Origin: Adiantum capillus-veneris
Taxonomy: Eukaryota > Streptophyta > Polypodiopsida > Polypodiales > Pteridaceae
Direction of reading: 5' to 3'
Length of the DNA: 64,000 bases
Assembly: GCA_014529385.2 (NCBI GenBank)
Contig: CM043959.1
Location: forward strand, 63,377,753-63,441,752
Part shown: positions 9,706-20,920 of the stretch, piece after piece
Position numbering within the stretch: position 1 is the stretch's first letter
Layout: each line of letters begins with the position of its first letter
Translations under genes and position numbers: made by a program
The notes under the pieces: model-generated
Database searches by the model: none
Seen by the model: the letters and a program-made list of their open reading frames with translations, nothing else
What the model was told of the DNA's origin: nothing

Positions 9706-10212
9706 TTTTGAGTCCCAGAGACAAGATTTTTTATTTCTGAGCTTGTACAGTGCTAGAAAAACATAATACAAGGCCACTGGTCAATTTTGGGTTCCATCGG
9801 ATTCAAATTGGTACATGTTAACTCAGTTTCAAGTTGCAGATTAGTCCTTGAGCTCCTTGCAAGGATAGAATTTGGAAATCTTATTTGCTGACTCACTAAA
9901 CTCAGATTGAAGAACCAGGTTGTAGGCAAAGAATTGGGAGCTTGACAAAAGTTGAATTTAAGTCAAGTGGAAAAAACAAATAACAAATTAATTTGAAGGT
10001 TAGGTTATTCAAGGCCTAGATTTTCATCATTTCAAAGGTTGTAATCAATTCTGACACTTTCGAGCTAGAGTTAATCAACTCTTGTGAGTCTAAGAGAAAT
10101 CAACTTCCAAAAGTACTTTGTCAAAAGCAGTGTTATCAAACCCGAGTAGGAAATTTTTTTGCTAATCAATACCAAAATTTGCTAGGAGACAGTTTTTACA
10201 GAACCAATGGAC
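9706..10212. other. Non-coding spacer of element D
   Basis: AT-rich sequence between the palindrome array and the zinc-knuckle reading frame. No gene, repeat or motif is apparent. It may be the leader ahead of the first coding region of element D. Confidence 0.5.
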
Positions 10213-10941
10213 ATGGACTCATCTCGAGCTGAGAGTTAAAGTAGAACAGAGCAAGCCAGTAGCAGTGGTAACACAGATACAAGTGAAACAGAGCAAATTT
10301 TACAGCTATGTGGCTACAATAGGGATAAAGTTATGTATGTAGATACAGAAGGTCATACATATCTTATGAGTAGTAAAAGAAGAACAAGAGACAAGATCAT
10401 ATTGATCAGAGTAAAGCCAGATTCAAAAAACTCCCACATGTTCACAGACTTCAATGGAGCTAGGTATTGCAAGCTCAAAGAAGAAATGCAGATAGAAGGG
10501 CAAAAAATTAACCCAAGTGTTTATCCAGAAATCTGCACAAGTCCGCAAAGCATACATTTACTGCATATGCAATCGTGATCATTGTACATGGATTACAGTG
10601 GTCAGATCTATAGTTGAGAAATAGAATTAAAAGATCCAACAGATCAACTAATAGAAGCTAGTCTAATTGGAGAACCAAACCAAAGACGGTACAAAAGTCA
10701 AGGTGAAGCAGTCTACAGGTTGATGCTTAGTGTTTTGAAAGAAGATGTCGACAACTTGGCAAGCATAGAATCAGAAACTTATCAAATAGATCTTGACATG
10801 AGAGAGCCAAATGAAATACCACCAGTCATGGCGTATTGCTCAGATTGTGGAAAAAAAGTTGGACATTTTTCTGAAGATTGTCCAAGAAATCCAAACAAAC
10901 AGGGACATATCAACTGCCAAGCAAAGTATAGAGCAAATTGA
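10213..10941 (+). pseudogene. Zinc-knuckle protein of element D, gag-like (broken)
   Basis: From the ATG at 10213 the frame reads a serine/threonine-rich start (TEQASSSGNTDTSETEQ), meets a TAA after eight codons, then continues as MYVDTEGHTYLMSSKRRTRD to 10578. After a frame change, 10720-10941 encodes an acidic segment followed by YCSDCGKKVGHFSEDCP, a zinc knuckle. Spacing is C-x2-C-x5-H-x4-C, one residue longer than the usual C-x2-C-x4-H-x4-C. The position after the leader and the terminal knuckle suggest a nucleocapsid-like or RNA-binding protein of the element. I do not recognise the rest, and no capsid domain is evident. Confidence 0.5.
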
Positions 10942-11082
10942 AAATGAAAATCTCAATGTAAGTGCATCTAGCTCGTCACTTTTAATGCAATCAGATGATT
11001 CGGCATTATCATTAGAAGCAGTGGTAAAAACACTCCAAGCTCAAAATCAGCATAAAGATACACATGCACCTAAAAAGCTTAA

Positions 11083-12404
11083 CACTTAGGTTGGTAATGA
11101 GACACTTTTATGTCCTGTTAAGTGACCATTTTCCTTGAATTATGTCAAGAGTTTCAAAATGGATTTTGAGGTGCTATCTGTCTAGAAAGTTGTCTCATGA
11201 GCTGAAAAAAACTCGATATTTTTTTGGAATATCAATTTCATCTTTAACCTTATCCTTGCACAACATTTCACAACCTAAACTGTGTGAAAAAACGGGTCCT
11301 GTTTTTGGCTTTTTTCAACTTTTTGCAACTATACCACTCTAGAATTTATGTTTGTGAGGTCTATATTCCTAGAGAACTGTCTTTAGTTGTCCTCAACATG
11401 TCCTGATGCTTCTAGGGAGAAATAAATGTTAAAGTTGTAAGTTATGACCAAATTACAAAAAATGTCAAATCCTGTTTTTTAGCCAATTTTTGCTCTTCTA
11501 TCATTTTATTGGTGTCTTTCATGATATCCAAATGCAGTTTTGATTTTCTATGTCGCATATTGTAACATAAAGCTAATATTCCTTGAGTTTTGGGGCACCT
11601 AATACCCTATTTTGCATAGTAGACAACGATGGTTGATTTTTTCAATTATAGAAGAAAAAGAAGCATTCTAGTATATCAAGTATAGCTTTTTCAATATTGT
11701 TAGTTTCTTGTGACAACTACATGCATTTTGTAGGTAGTAACCATATCTAGTCATAAGGATCAAATTTGGCTAGATATTGAGTAGTTTCTATGGGATTCTA
11801 CTACTCATAATGTTGAACCCAATTTTTTCATGTTTGCTGTATTTAGCACTTCATCTTTGTCCCCAAGATTCCCCTTGGTAAGAGATCTATTATTCTTTTG
11901 ACATGCTCCATGGCTCCTTATGAACCTAAAGGACAATAGGGAACTAAGAAAACATGCATATATTATTTGTATTGAGCGTGGCTATAGAAACTTTGATGAT
12001 AGGTTTGCAGAATGGTAAAAATTCAACTTTTTTGTACCTATTTCTTTTGGCAAAACAAAAAATAGTGAGTGAGAAGCAATCATATGTTCTGATCACCAAC
12101 CCATTGAAGTTACCTAGGGAATCTATCTCAAGTCCTACAAAAACCCCTAATCTTATTTTTATGCAACAAAACGTAAGAAATGACTGTTTTGACCAAAATG
12201 TAATGGTACATCAACTTTGGAGGCTTGGTGTGACCAAAAGATGAGAAATTTTACAAGTTTCTTATTTTTCCCATGTGTAGTAGGCCTTGAACTATAACCT
12301 CATGAAAGGATTTTATAAAATGAGTGGATCTATTATGGTTTTGGAGGTTTTTTTCAAAACCCTAAAAGGACACTTTTATGTCCTGTTAGGTTACCAATCT
12401 AGTG
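11083..12404 (+). mobile_element. TTAA-flanked DNA transposon, copy 2 (1322 bp)
   Basis: Almost identical to copy 1 over its whole length (a few percent differences by eye), with CACTTAGGTTGGTAA at the left and CCAATCTAGTG at the right, so each terminal repeat has picked up a change. TTAA flanks both ends (11079-11082, 12405-12408). The outer flanks differ from those of copy 1, so it is an independent insertion and not a duplicated block. It splits the decayed coding region of element D. No transposase frame is present. Confidence 0.85.
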
Positions 12405-12412
12405 TTAAAATT

Positions 12413-12823
12413 TATTCTTTGAACAACAAATTATTGCATGAATTGGGTCAAGGTGTCGAGATATTACCAAAGGTTGAAAAGACTGTTAGGTTTGCAAATG
12501 ATTTTGCATCCACTGCCACAAGCGTGCAATCATTCACGAGTCTAAGGGACACGTCAAACAGAATGTTGTTAGCATTGTATGGTACACATAATTCATATGC
12601 ACACTATGTAGACCAAAAAGGGAAACTGTACAAAAAGGATCAACCAATGTTTGAATGGCCCACATACCAACTCATAGAAGTACGTCCAGTGATAGATGAA
12701 AAAGGATGGTTCATTTCAAAGGAAAGAATCTATTATAGCCCATCCTCTCTAGAGCTAAAGGATATTACCCGAGTGAACCCAAAAAATCTGTTGAGAGCCA
12801 AACTCTCCTCCATCGGAAATTAA
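12413..12823 (+). pseudogene. Unrecognised protein segment of element D
   Basis: An open frame of about 135 codons begins right after transposon copy 2. It has a compact, protein-like composition: KVEKTVRFANDFASTATSVQ, then NRMLLALYGTHNSYAHYVDQ, then PTYQLIEVRPVIDEKGWFI and a basic end. The upstream part was presumably cut off by the transposon. I do not recognise the fold or family. The mix of hydrophobic and charged residues, with little low complexity, suggests a globular domain unlike the polar region that follows. It ends with TAA at 12821-12823. Confidence 0.45.
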
Positions 12824-15740
12824 GCTTTGATGTTGTGACGAAACGAGCATATACTTTGATCAAAATAGTCGTAGATATAGACAAGAGTTTAACATCTATG
12901 GATGCCTTGGGTCCTGAAACCACAGAAGCTCATATCATAGGAGACCCATGGCAAAGACAATATCAGAAGCTTAACTTGGGGATTAATTCGTCATGTTGCA
13001 TGGAGAAACTATGCATAAGGTTTACAGATTCCAAACATCACCTTGCTACCCAAAGTGTACCTTCATAGTCCCAAAAGGTGAGACTAAACCATAGCCAAAC
13101 AATTTTGAACTCTTACAATGAAGCAGGCTATAGTGATCACTCTAGGAAGGGGGGAGCTGCAAATTCCTCAAGCTCAGCTCTAGTACCTAAAATACTACAC
13201 CAATTAGAAGGCCAAGAACTTCCAGCCAAAGCAGGCTCCTTCAAAGCAAAAACCATTGGAAGATCATATGGTTGTTGGAAGTTTTCCACTGACCCAGAAA
13301 CCATCAAAATCTACAGAAAAAATCTTCTATGAAGATCATCAGAGACAAAAGATTCAGTTGATCTCCACGAGTCAAAGCCAAAAGCCGACAAATCCCATAT
13401 TGCTCAAGAAATTGCATGAGACCAAACTCACATATGCATATCGAGATGCAAATGGCAATGATTCTTAGCAGGTTTATGACCTTGTACAAGCCCCTACAGA
13501 TGCTAAACCTGAAGTCAAGGACTATCTGAAGATGATGCAAAGCCTCAAGCTGCTAGCCCTACAGATGCTATACCTGAAGTCAAGGACTATCTGAAGATGA
13601 TGCAAAGTCTCAAGCTGCCAGAATAGGTGACAAAAAAGTCAAAATCAATGAAAGCTAAAGTCCAAAAATCTACACAAAGGTCACCACCAAAATATCCTCC
13701 AAAGAGAGAGATTCTGCTAGAAAGTACAGTGGATCTTTTAAGATCAAAAGTTACTCAAATGCAGACACACAATGCTCAACAATTGCAAAAAGGTGCAATA
13801 TTACAGCCAATGGAACCAAAATCAACGAAAGCAGGTGATCAAGACAAAGCCAATGTAGAAGAAGCTCAACCAAAGGACACTACCACACCAAAAGCAGTCA
13901 ATACAGAAAGAAATCCTAAGAAGATCAAGTGCAACATCACCAGTGAGAGAACAAAGAAACGCTCTCAAGCAAAGTAAAGCTATATTTTCAACTAGACAAG
14001 AACCTCACGTCTTTTCGCACTTGGAAAATATTTGGGCAACCAAAGCTGGAAGATGCTCCTAAATTTGTAAGCATATCTAGAGACAAACGAGCAGAACGTT
14101 GGGGAATCATCTCCACCACCATTGAAGTAAGTTCATAGATCATCATAGCTCAATTTCATATGATCACAGCAAAGAACGCGCCAGACAACATCATAATGGG
14201 AATGCCAATGGCCCAAATGGTCCAAGAGATACAGAGTTCAATGAAGATGCAATCTTCAGAGACGACAAAGAATGAAGATTAAGACGGGTCACCCGCGGAT
14301 GACAGCACAAAGTCCTTGAGCATAGTTAAAATGGGGACCGATGCCAAAGCAAAGCTTATTGAAGATGATTCATCTCCATCAAACAAAACCGCAGAAGAGT
14401 TTAAAGTAAATAAGGCAATAGCAAGTGCAGATCAAACAGAGCAAAAGCAACCACGATAGCTATCGAGAAAAGAATGCCACCAAAGCCAAAAGTTAAGAAG
14501 AATGAGGTTGCAAAAAGTCAACAAGCAATAGGAAGTCCAAAGATCCAAACCTTGCCAGCTGAATCAGTTGATGTAAGTCAGATTGGAAAGCAGAGTCTCA
14601 AGTCACCTTCCATAGAAACACAATTAGGTCAAGACTAGACCATGGCAAAAGCTCGACAAATATCTTCAATAGAACCAACAACAAGGATAGCTGTAGTTCT
14701 CACAGCACAAAAGGAGGAAGTGTGAAATGTAATGCTCTACGCGATAACGAAGAAAAGTGCAATATGGTTTCAGACAACATCCAGAGCATTCTAGAGATTA
14801 CTAAAGACAAGCTAGGTAAGAGAGAAATCATGGGTAAGACTAGAAGTCAAAAAGAATGGTTGCTACCCTTAGCATCCAAAATCATGAAGAGTAGGTGAAG
14901 TTTCAGATGAAGCCTTCAAAGGAAATTCTTGCAGAAGTCATCCTTGGACATCAATGATTAGATCAACACAAGGCCTACAAAGAAGACACAATGCTAATAC
15001 TCTCTTTTCCAAGAGATAGAAAGAAACATTTACAGGTACCATTCATGCCGCATTCAAATTTGTAATAGTCACAAGGATCCAAGATAAACCATGCAGAAAA
15101 AGGTAAAGCTAAAGTGGACCCTCCACCAACTAGCAAAGAAGGTGTGACAACATATGTCTCTACATCAAAGAACCCTCATGGACCAGCTTCTTCAAGCGAG
15201 TCAAGCTTTCAAAACCTCCCGTCAATTGTTGACACAACTAAACACTCTATGGAGCCACACAAGAAATCAAAGATATCAGCCAAAGTACTCAAGAAAGCAA
15301 AGGAAAGTGAAAGTCAAGCAAATGTTTGTTCAGAGCAGTTTAGTCAAAGTCAATGATCCGGTTTGGATTAAAGACGAGAAATCAACACAAAAAGACAAAC
15401 GCATGGGATGGATAGCATCACAATGGATCTTAAAAGAACAAGAGTTCTATGGAGGTAATAGACAGATATGGGTACCAAAATTGCAGGTTAGAGCATATGA
15501 AGGAAATTCAAGTCCCTCCCAAGAAAGAAGGCCCGCAAGGTATCAAGCTCGACAATATCCTAGGATACTTAAGAATACAACAGAACATCATTGAAAGATG
15601 ATGAAGTCTACCAAAACTCTCAAGCGGATACAGAGCAAAGACAAATCTCAAAGAATGTTCCTCTGGGAAAAGAGTTCTACACAGGTTATACAAAGATTTG
15701 GCTACCAGTCAATCGCAAGCCAACTGCAACAACTACATAA
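12824..15740 (+). pseudogene. Decayed lysine/glutamine-rich coding region of element D
   Basis: Several open stretches in changing frames look like one long disordered, basic protein: 12835-13332, 13627-13977 (MTKKSKSMKAKVQKSTQR onward, 116 codons), about 14460-14640 (MPPKPKVKKNEVAKSQQ) and 15154-15594. Composition is consistently rich in K, Q, S, T and P. Near the end two similar motifs occur, EFYGGNRQIWVPK and EFYTGYTKIWLP, suggesting an internal repeat. A 64-bp tandem duplication lies at 13493-13621. There is no similarity to pol genes. It might be a structural or RNA-binding protein of the element, or a captured host gene; neither can be shown here. Confidence 0.4.
13493..13621 (+). repeat. 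64-bp tandem duplication
   Basis: Two nearly identical units begin CCTACAGATGCT and contain GAAGTCAAGGACTATCTGAA; the second starts 64 bp after the first. As 64 is not a multiple of three, the duplication shifts the frame of the surrounding coding region, which fits its decayed state. Confidence 0.85.
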
Positions 15741-16243
15741 GACCTGCATGAATATCTCAAGAATTTAACAAAACCTAGAGCGAAGCAAAGTCAACAAAGG
15801 AGTACAAAGGACATCAAGAGATTTGGATTACTAACTCTTCCAATGCTCCTAGTCAAAAGCCAAATTTTGACAATGAGCAGATGCCTACAACAACGTCAAA
15901 GACTCCTATCAACAGGCCTACTTAGAGAATCAAAAAGATAATGGAGTCTTCGCAGTCAAGGAAGGACAACCCAACCAATTAGAATGCAGATTCAAATATG
16001 ATAAAACAGGTATGGCAAAATAAACCTTCAATGCCAACTTGGTCGTTCAGTAATCCTATTTTTTAGGATTCAAGCTTACTTTTACCTGAAGAAATGTTTG
16101 TAGTAAGCTCACGAATGTAAAAATTCAAGTCGTTAGGGTGAAAAAAAACACTCTTTGGCATAGTCAGAGTCGGGCTATTGAGCCATAAAATGAGCAAAGC
16201 ATTAGTCTCAAAGCTTCAAGTCATACTAAACTATGTGGTAAGA
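15741..16243. other. Spacer of element D, no clear feature
   Basis: This continues the polar composition of the coding region before it but without a useful open frame. Nothing else is seen. Confidence 0.4.
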
Positions 16244-17485
16244 GTCGTAGCTATTAGGCTTACGCGCTCAAGCTGGAAGAGTTGAGCATAGCTAACATCT
16301 TGTTTCTCATGCTGGATGAGACGAGCATAAGAGTCAAAGTCTATTAACTTACAAGTGGTGGAGTGTCGTAGAGTCCAACACTCACACATAGTGCACAGTA
16401 AGATGAGAGCACATATCCTCATAAATGAAAACCATTCTTAAAGAGGTGCCAGCTTGCAAAGCCATGTCATATGTTTTTATAGCTACACCATCTTTTTGAA
16501 TGACCCCTCAAAATCTTTCTTGCACAGCATATTGTTTTCCATGAATTTTTGTGTATGCATAAATAGGATGTCCCATCATTTGGAAATATGCATTAGACAC
16601 TCTTTTTTGCTTCCACCTATGCACCGTGAGTGGACTACAATAGGCAAACCAATGTTCCATCATGCTACCCTTTCATATTTGCTACCTTTTTAATTCCATC
16701 TATCAACAAATAATCCCTTGAATACTTTGTTAATATTTCCAATGCTAATAAGTACTCCAATAATCCGCGTTTCCCAAAGGAACTTTTTTCCCATTGGGTT
16801 TCTTCCCTTTGGTCATCCAGGTATTAGACCCTAATTTAGAACCCCATCATTCTACTTCCCTTGTATTAGTCGTAGCTATTAGGCTTACGCGCTCAAGCTG
16901 GAAGAGTTGAGCATAGCTAACGTCTTGTTTCTCATGCTGGATGAGACGAGCATAAGAGTCAAAGTCTATTAACTTACAAGTGGTGGAGTGTCGTAGAGTC
17001 CAACACTCACGCATAGTGCACAGTAAGATGAGAGCACATATCCTCGTAAATGAAAACCATTCTTAAAGAGGTGCCAGCTTGCAAAGCCATGTCATATGTT
17101 TTTATAGCTACACCATCTTTTTGAATGACCCCTCAAAATCTTTCTTGCACAGCATATTGTTTTCCATGAATTTTTGTGTATGCATAAATAGGATGTCCCA
17201 TCATTTGGAAATATGCACACTCTTTTTTGCTTCCACCTATGCACCGTGAGTGGACTACAATAGGCAAACCAATGTTCCATCATGCTACCCTTTCATATTT
17301 GCTACCTTTTTAATTCCATCTATCAACAAATAATCCCTTGAATACTTTGTTAATATTTCCAATGCTAATAAGTACTCCAATAATCCGCGTTTCCCAAAGG
17401 AACTTTTTTCCCATTGGGTTTCTTCCCTTTGGTCATCCAGGTATTAGACCCTAATTTAGAACCTCATCATTCTACTTCCCTTGTA
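16244..17485 (+). repeat. Large tandem duplication, period 625 bp
   Basis: Unit one (16244-16868) and unit two (16869-17485) are almost identical, both starting GTCGTAGCTATTAGGCTTAC and ending ACTTCCCTTGTA. The second lacks 8 bp near the middle (GCATTAGACACTC against GCACACTC). Each unit contains an 80-codon open frame with no plausible family, probably chance. High identity shows the duplication is much younger than the diverged LTRs of element D. Confidence 0.9.
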
Positions 17486-17714
17486 CATACTTTTCATAAA
17501 TAAACAGAAACCTCCTTTATGCTATTACAACGAACAACTGCAATATCATCTCTCACATCAGACATATTCGGACCAATGAAGATGTTGTAGATAATTGAAC
17601 CTCATCAACAAATTCAATGACAAATGAATATAATCAGCCTATCAACAACCAATCAAAACCTTTCGCAGTCTCCACGGACACTTTTCAACAGTGCCGAAGG
17701 ACGGGCATTAAAAT

Positions 17715-17727
17715 CGGAAGGGGGAAA
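17715..17727 (+). promoter_or_regulatory. Polypurine tract of element D
   Basis: CGGAAGGGGGAAA lies immediately before the TGT that starts the 3' LTR. This is the expected primer for plus-strand DNA synthesis and fixes the orientation of the element as plus. Confidence 0.8.
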
Positions 17728-18657
17728 TGTAAACTAAGCTGATGCCAATTAACAAGAGCTGCTAAATATCAATGACTATTGAATTCACATTGAAGACGAA
17801 TATGAAGAAGCAGTGAAGATTGGAGTTACACACTTTTCACATTTTTCCAAAATGGCCATGTATTGTAATTTCCCTATTTATTCATCCATTGTGATAATTG
17901 TAATGTGTTACGGGCTCAATAAGAGTTGAACCAAGATGTAAAGAATAGGACAGTTAGTGTACCTAGGTTGCAGATACAATAAGTGTAAAGCCTTAAAGGT
18001 CTTGGGCGCTAGACATTACACATTTTAGACCTTGGCTAAGGTATAAAAGCCAACTTTGTAAAGATTTTATTAAATTTTGGATAATGAAATACACATAATG
18101 AGCTAATGACGCTCACTTGTCTCCTTCTTGTGCTTTCTATTTCTCCCCAGTTGTAACATTGCAGTCACGTTTGCTGCATTGCAACCGCATGTAAGAGCTC
18201 TACGCATTGACATAAACACATCATAGTATTTTGTAGCTTTTGACGTCGTCGACCCGCGGTCTAATTTCATCATAAGTAGGAATTTATACTTCAAAATAAA
18301 GAAGTAAGCATAGGTGGGATAGTGGGACAACATTGCTAAGAATTTAAATGCATTCTGGGTCGAAAACAACTAGGTCAAAAATCCACTACTGTTAATAATC
18401 GTGATTTTGGCACTTTACCTAAAGTGGGGTTTGAAACCATAAACATGTGTGCTTAGGTCTTATAAATTTGTCCTAGAAGTTTTGTTACATTTGGATATCA
18501 TTGGATGCTGTAGCGGATGTGATTTGTTTACCAATGAGCAATTGATTTTTGGTGATTTCAGTCACTTGAGTGTAGCTTGAGTTAGATGCGAGTTGTTAGT
18601 TGTTCCAAGAGATTGACAACCTCTTGTAGCCTCTATGCACTAGTTGAGTCAGCTTCA
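17728..18657 (+). repeat. 3' LTR of element D
   Basis: It begins TGTAAACTAAGC after the purine tract and ends AGCTTCA; one T and then the target duplication CCTAG follow. It aligns with the 5' LTR but lacks about 80 bp that the 5' copy has before the primer site. It keeps TATAAAAG at 18042-18049 and an AATAAA signal at 18295-18300. Confidence 0.85.
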
Positions 18658-18663
18658 TCCTAG

Positions 18664-19261
18664 GCCACTCTCCCATTTTACCTTTGCACTCCTTACCCAA
18701 AGCTTTAATGATAGGAGGATGCCCACGCTTCAATTTACCATTTCCCTCAGGATTATATGCAGTAGTGAGAGCAAGTTTAATGCCCAACCTAGAGGAAAAC
18801 TCCCTTGCTTTGTCAGCATCCAACTCACCTCTGTCCATTGTTACACAGCCATAATGGCTAATTACATCATCCAAGTGGAACTTACATACCCCTTTTGTGC
18901 TTTTTGTTCTTAGAGCACGACCTTCAACTTGATTAGTGAAGTCTTCTCGTGCAAGCACTGTGTATTTCATTTTCCATAAGCCCAATGGCATTGTATCCAG
19001 ATCTACTATCCACTTGTAATGCATGTACAATGGGTAAGAAGGGTGCAACCCATCACGATGACGTACATTTGAATACATTTGACAGGATTCGCAGGACTCC
19101 ACAGAGTGAGATACATCTTTATACATACCTTTCCACCAATACCTCTGTTTCATTTTAGTAAAGGTGGCCCATACACCTCTATGTCCAGCATAAAGACTCT
19201 CATGAAACTTTTTTATAAGCTCATTTTGAGCGTCCTTATCATTCACGACTCTCATCAGCAT
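18664..19261 (-). pseudogene. Integrase, zinc-binding and core domains, element C
   Basis: This would insert the cDNA into the genome. The frame shows the HHCC zinc module (FHESLYAGHRG, then CESCQMYSN), the core with the first aspartate in KWIVDLDTMPLG and the second in TMDRGELDADKAREF. The third catalytic position is changed: the family has a glutamate in this stretch, whereas here GNGKLKRGH has lysine. The coding sequence ends at GEWPRM, where element D entered; the codons after this in the open frame belong to the LTR of D. The rest is at 4271-4757. Confidence 0.9.
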
Positions 19262-19532
19262 TCCATTTCTTTGTTATGGACACCTCCATAAGTACCCCTC
19301 TTTCAAAAAGTATCCATAGGCCTTTCTCCGTATTCTTTTGAACTCTTGATCAATCCACCCTTCTTGCCTTGTCAAAGTGCTCAAATAAAGTCCAATGAGC
19401 AACCAGTCACCTTGATATAGGTCCTCTGTAAATGACTCAAGTGCATTTGATAGGCAAACATGATCACCCTTGGCATGAGAGATAGTATAGAACTATGTCC
19501 CTACATCATCACCCTTGACAACCATGTCTTAT

Positions 19533-20045
19533 TCATTTTTCATACCTTGCTCTTGAAAGCATATCCACAATTGGATTATCTTTCCTTGCAATATGCTTAA
19601 ATTTTGGATTCAAGGACGTTATGTAGGCAATCCATCTCAACATAGCAATGTCAGGAGTTGAGCAGCTTGTGATCATTCCAAGAAGGGGTAGACAATCAGT
19701 CTCCACTATTACATTTGCTCCTATCAAATAGTCTTTATCACATTTCAAAGTTGTGACTACTCCCCATAACTCTCTTTTTACCTATAAATAATTTCATTGA
19801 TGAGCACTTAAGACTTTTGCTCCAAATCTCACCACATATCGCTTTCCATCATCATCATCTTGCCCAATTTCCCATCCAATTCCTATGGGGCTAGTATCCA
19901 CTACCACAATTACATATCTTCCACATTCATAGTTTTCTTTCCTCAAAGTTGGACACATAAGCAGCAACTTCTTTAATTTTCTCATGACATGTATACGCAT
20001 TTCTTCCCATTGAAACTTTTGGTTCTTTCTCAAAAGTTGATACAA
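19533..20045 (-). pseudogene. RNase H domain, element C
   Basis: Degrades the RNA strand after reverse transcription. Two frame pieces join across a stop: 19794-20045 with YVIVVVDTSPIGIGWEIGQ (first catalytic aspartate region) ending at VLSAHQ, then KRELWGVV and VETDCLPLLGMI in 19533-19748, followed by NPIVDMLSRARY, the usual end (V-D-x-L-S-R). The order and spacing fit a Ty3 RNase H. It cannot be translated whole because of stops near 19790. Confidence 0.85.
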
Positions 20046-20054
20046 AGGTGGAAT

Positions 20055-20920
20055 TCAGATAACATAAAACAGGCATGCACCCAAGAACCTTCGAGCCTCA
20101 GTGACATTTATACATTTCTCTATCATTCTTTGAATTACATCAATCTTTGTAGGACAAGGCCTTCTACCATTTGGCCCACAAATATGTCCTACAATAAGAA
20201 CTTCATTCACACCAAACACTGAATTTTGGCCAGACAAGGTAAGGTTCACTTCTTCCAACCTTGATAAGATCTTATCACAATCATTTATATGGTTTGACAC
20301 ATACTTGTGGCATCCCCTCGAGTCCAGAGCCACATCTACATCACTTACATCACATCCTTTGATTGGCACATCATCAAGGAAAGGCATTGTAGTTTGCGGT
20401 ACGAAGTCACGTAGGAATTTGTTCATACCATTCATCAGATGTGCAACTAAATTAGTTGCCCCCTGAGGTAAGGTGCACATACTTACTAAACCCAAGGGTG
20501 TCCTCATGGTAGTCAAGTCCCTGTTTTCCAATCCTAGTTGGAACTTATCATACCCTGAGTACAAATCTTCCATAGAATATATTGCCCTTCCTGCAAATGC
20601 CTCTGCAAACTCATCGACAACTGGCCCTAAATCCACATTTCTTATTATTTCCTTATTTACAGGTGCATATATTGAATAAAGTGTAAAGAACCATTTATCT
20701 TTGGAACAGTGAACCACCTGTTTGAATATGGAGCACAAGAAGGCTCCAGAATACACATCTTGATCTTTTCATTAAGCAATTCAATGAGTTTTGGCAAACG
20801 AGCCTTTGGAACAGGAATAGGACTCAGGTTCCAAGGTACATGAGGGATAGTGAAGATCACAATAGGAGCAACAATGGATGGATGAACACACCCTATCTCA
20901 TAAGGCAAGCATGTCTTCAA
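20055..20920 (-). pseudogene. Reverse transcriptase, element C
   Basis: Copies element RNA to DNA. The N-terminal part (20657-20920) has PYSNRWFTVPKINGSLHFIQ; after a frameshift the 233-codon piece (20055-20756) has VDEFAEAFAGRAIYSMEDLYS, TMRTPLGLVSMCTLPQGATN and the catalytic box FLDDVPIKG, with both aspartates kept. The end (TEARRFLGACLFY) is the start of the connection to RNase H. A clear Ty3 member of a lineage separate from the other elements here. Confidence 0.9.

Larger units (their letters stand above)
4763..18658 (+). mobile_element. Element D: 13.9-kb LTR element without visible pol
   Basis: The ends are two related LTRs (4763-5682 and 17728-18657), both beginning TGT. There is a purine tract just before the 3' LTR and CCTAG on both sides (4758-4762 and 18659-18663) as target duplication. 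It sits in the integrase gene of element C. The 12-kb interior has a tRNA-Asp-like primer site, a zinc-knuckle frame (10213-10941), a long decayed lysine/glutamine-rich coding region (12413-15740), an array of palindromes and a large tandem duplication. I see no protease, reverse transcriptase, RNase H or integrase, so it must have been mobilised in trans, or lost these genes. LTR divergence by eye is above 10%, so it is old. Two TTAA-flanked DNA transposons inserted later. Confidence 0.85.

Noticed and set aside
16454-16693. 79-codon plus-strand frame in the tandem duplication
   Set aside because: It is not kept in the second unit because of the 8-bp deletion, and shows no protein-like features or family match.
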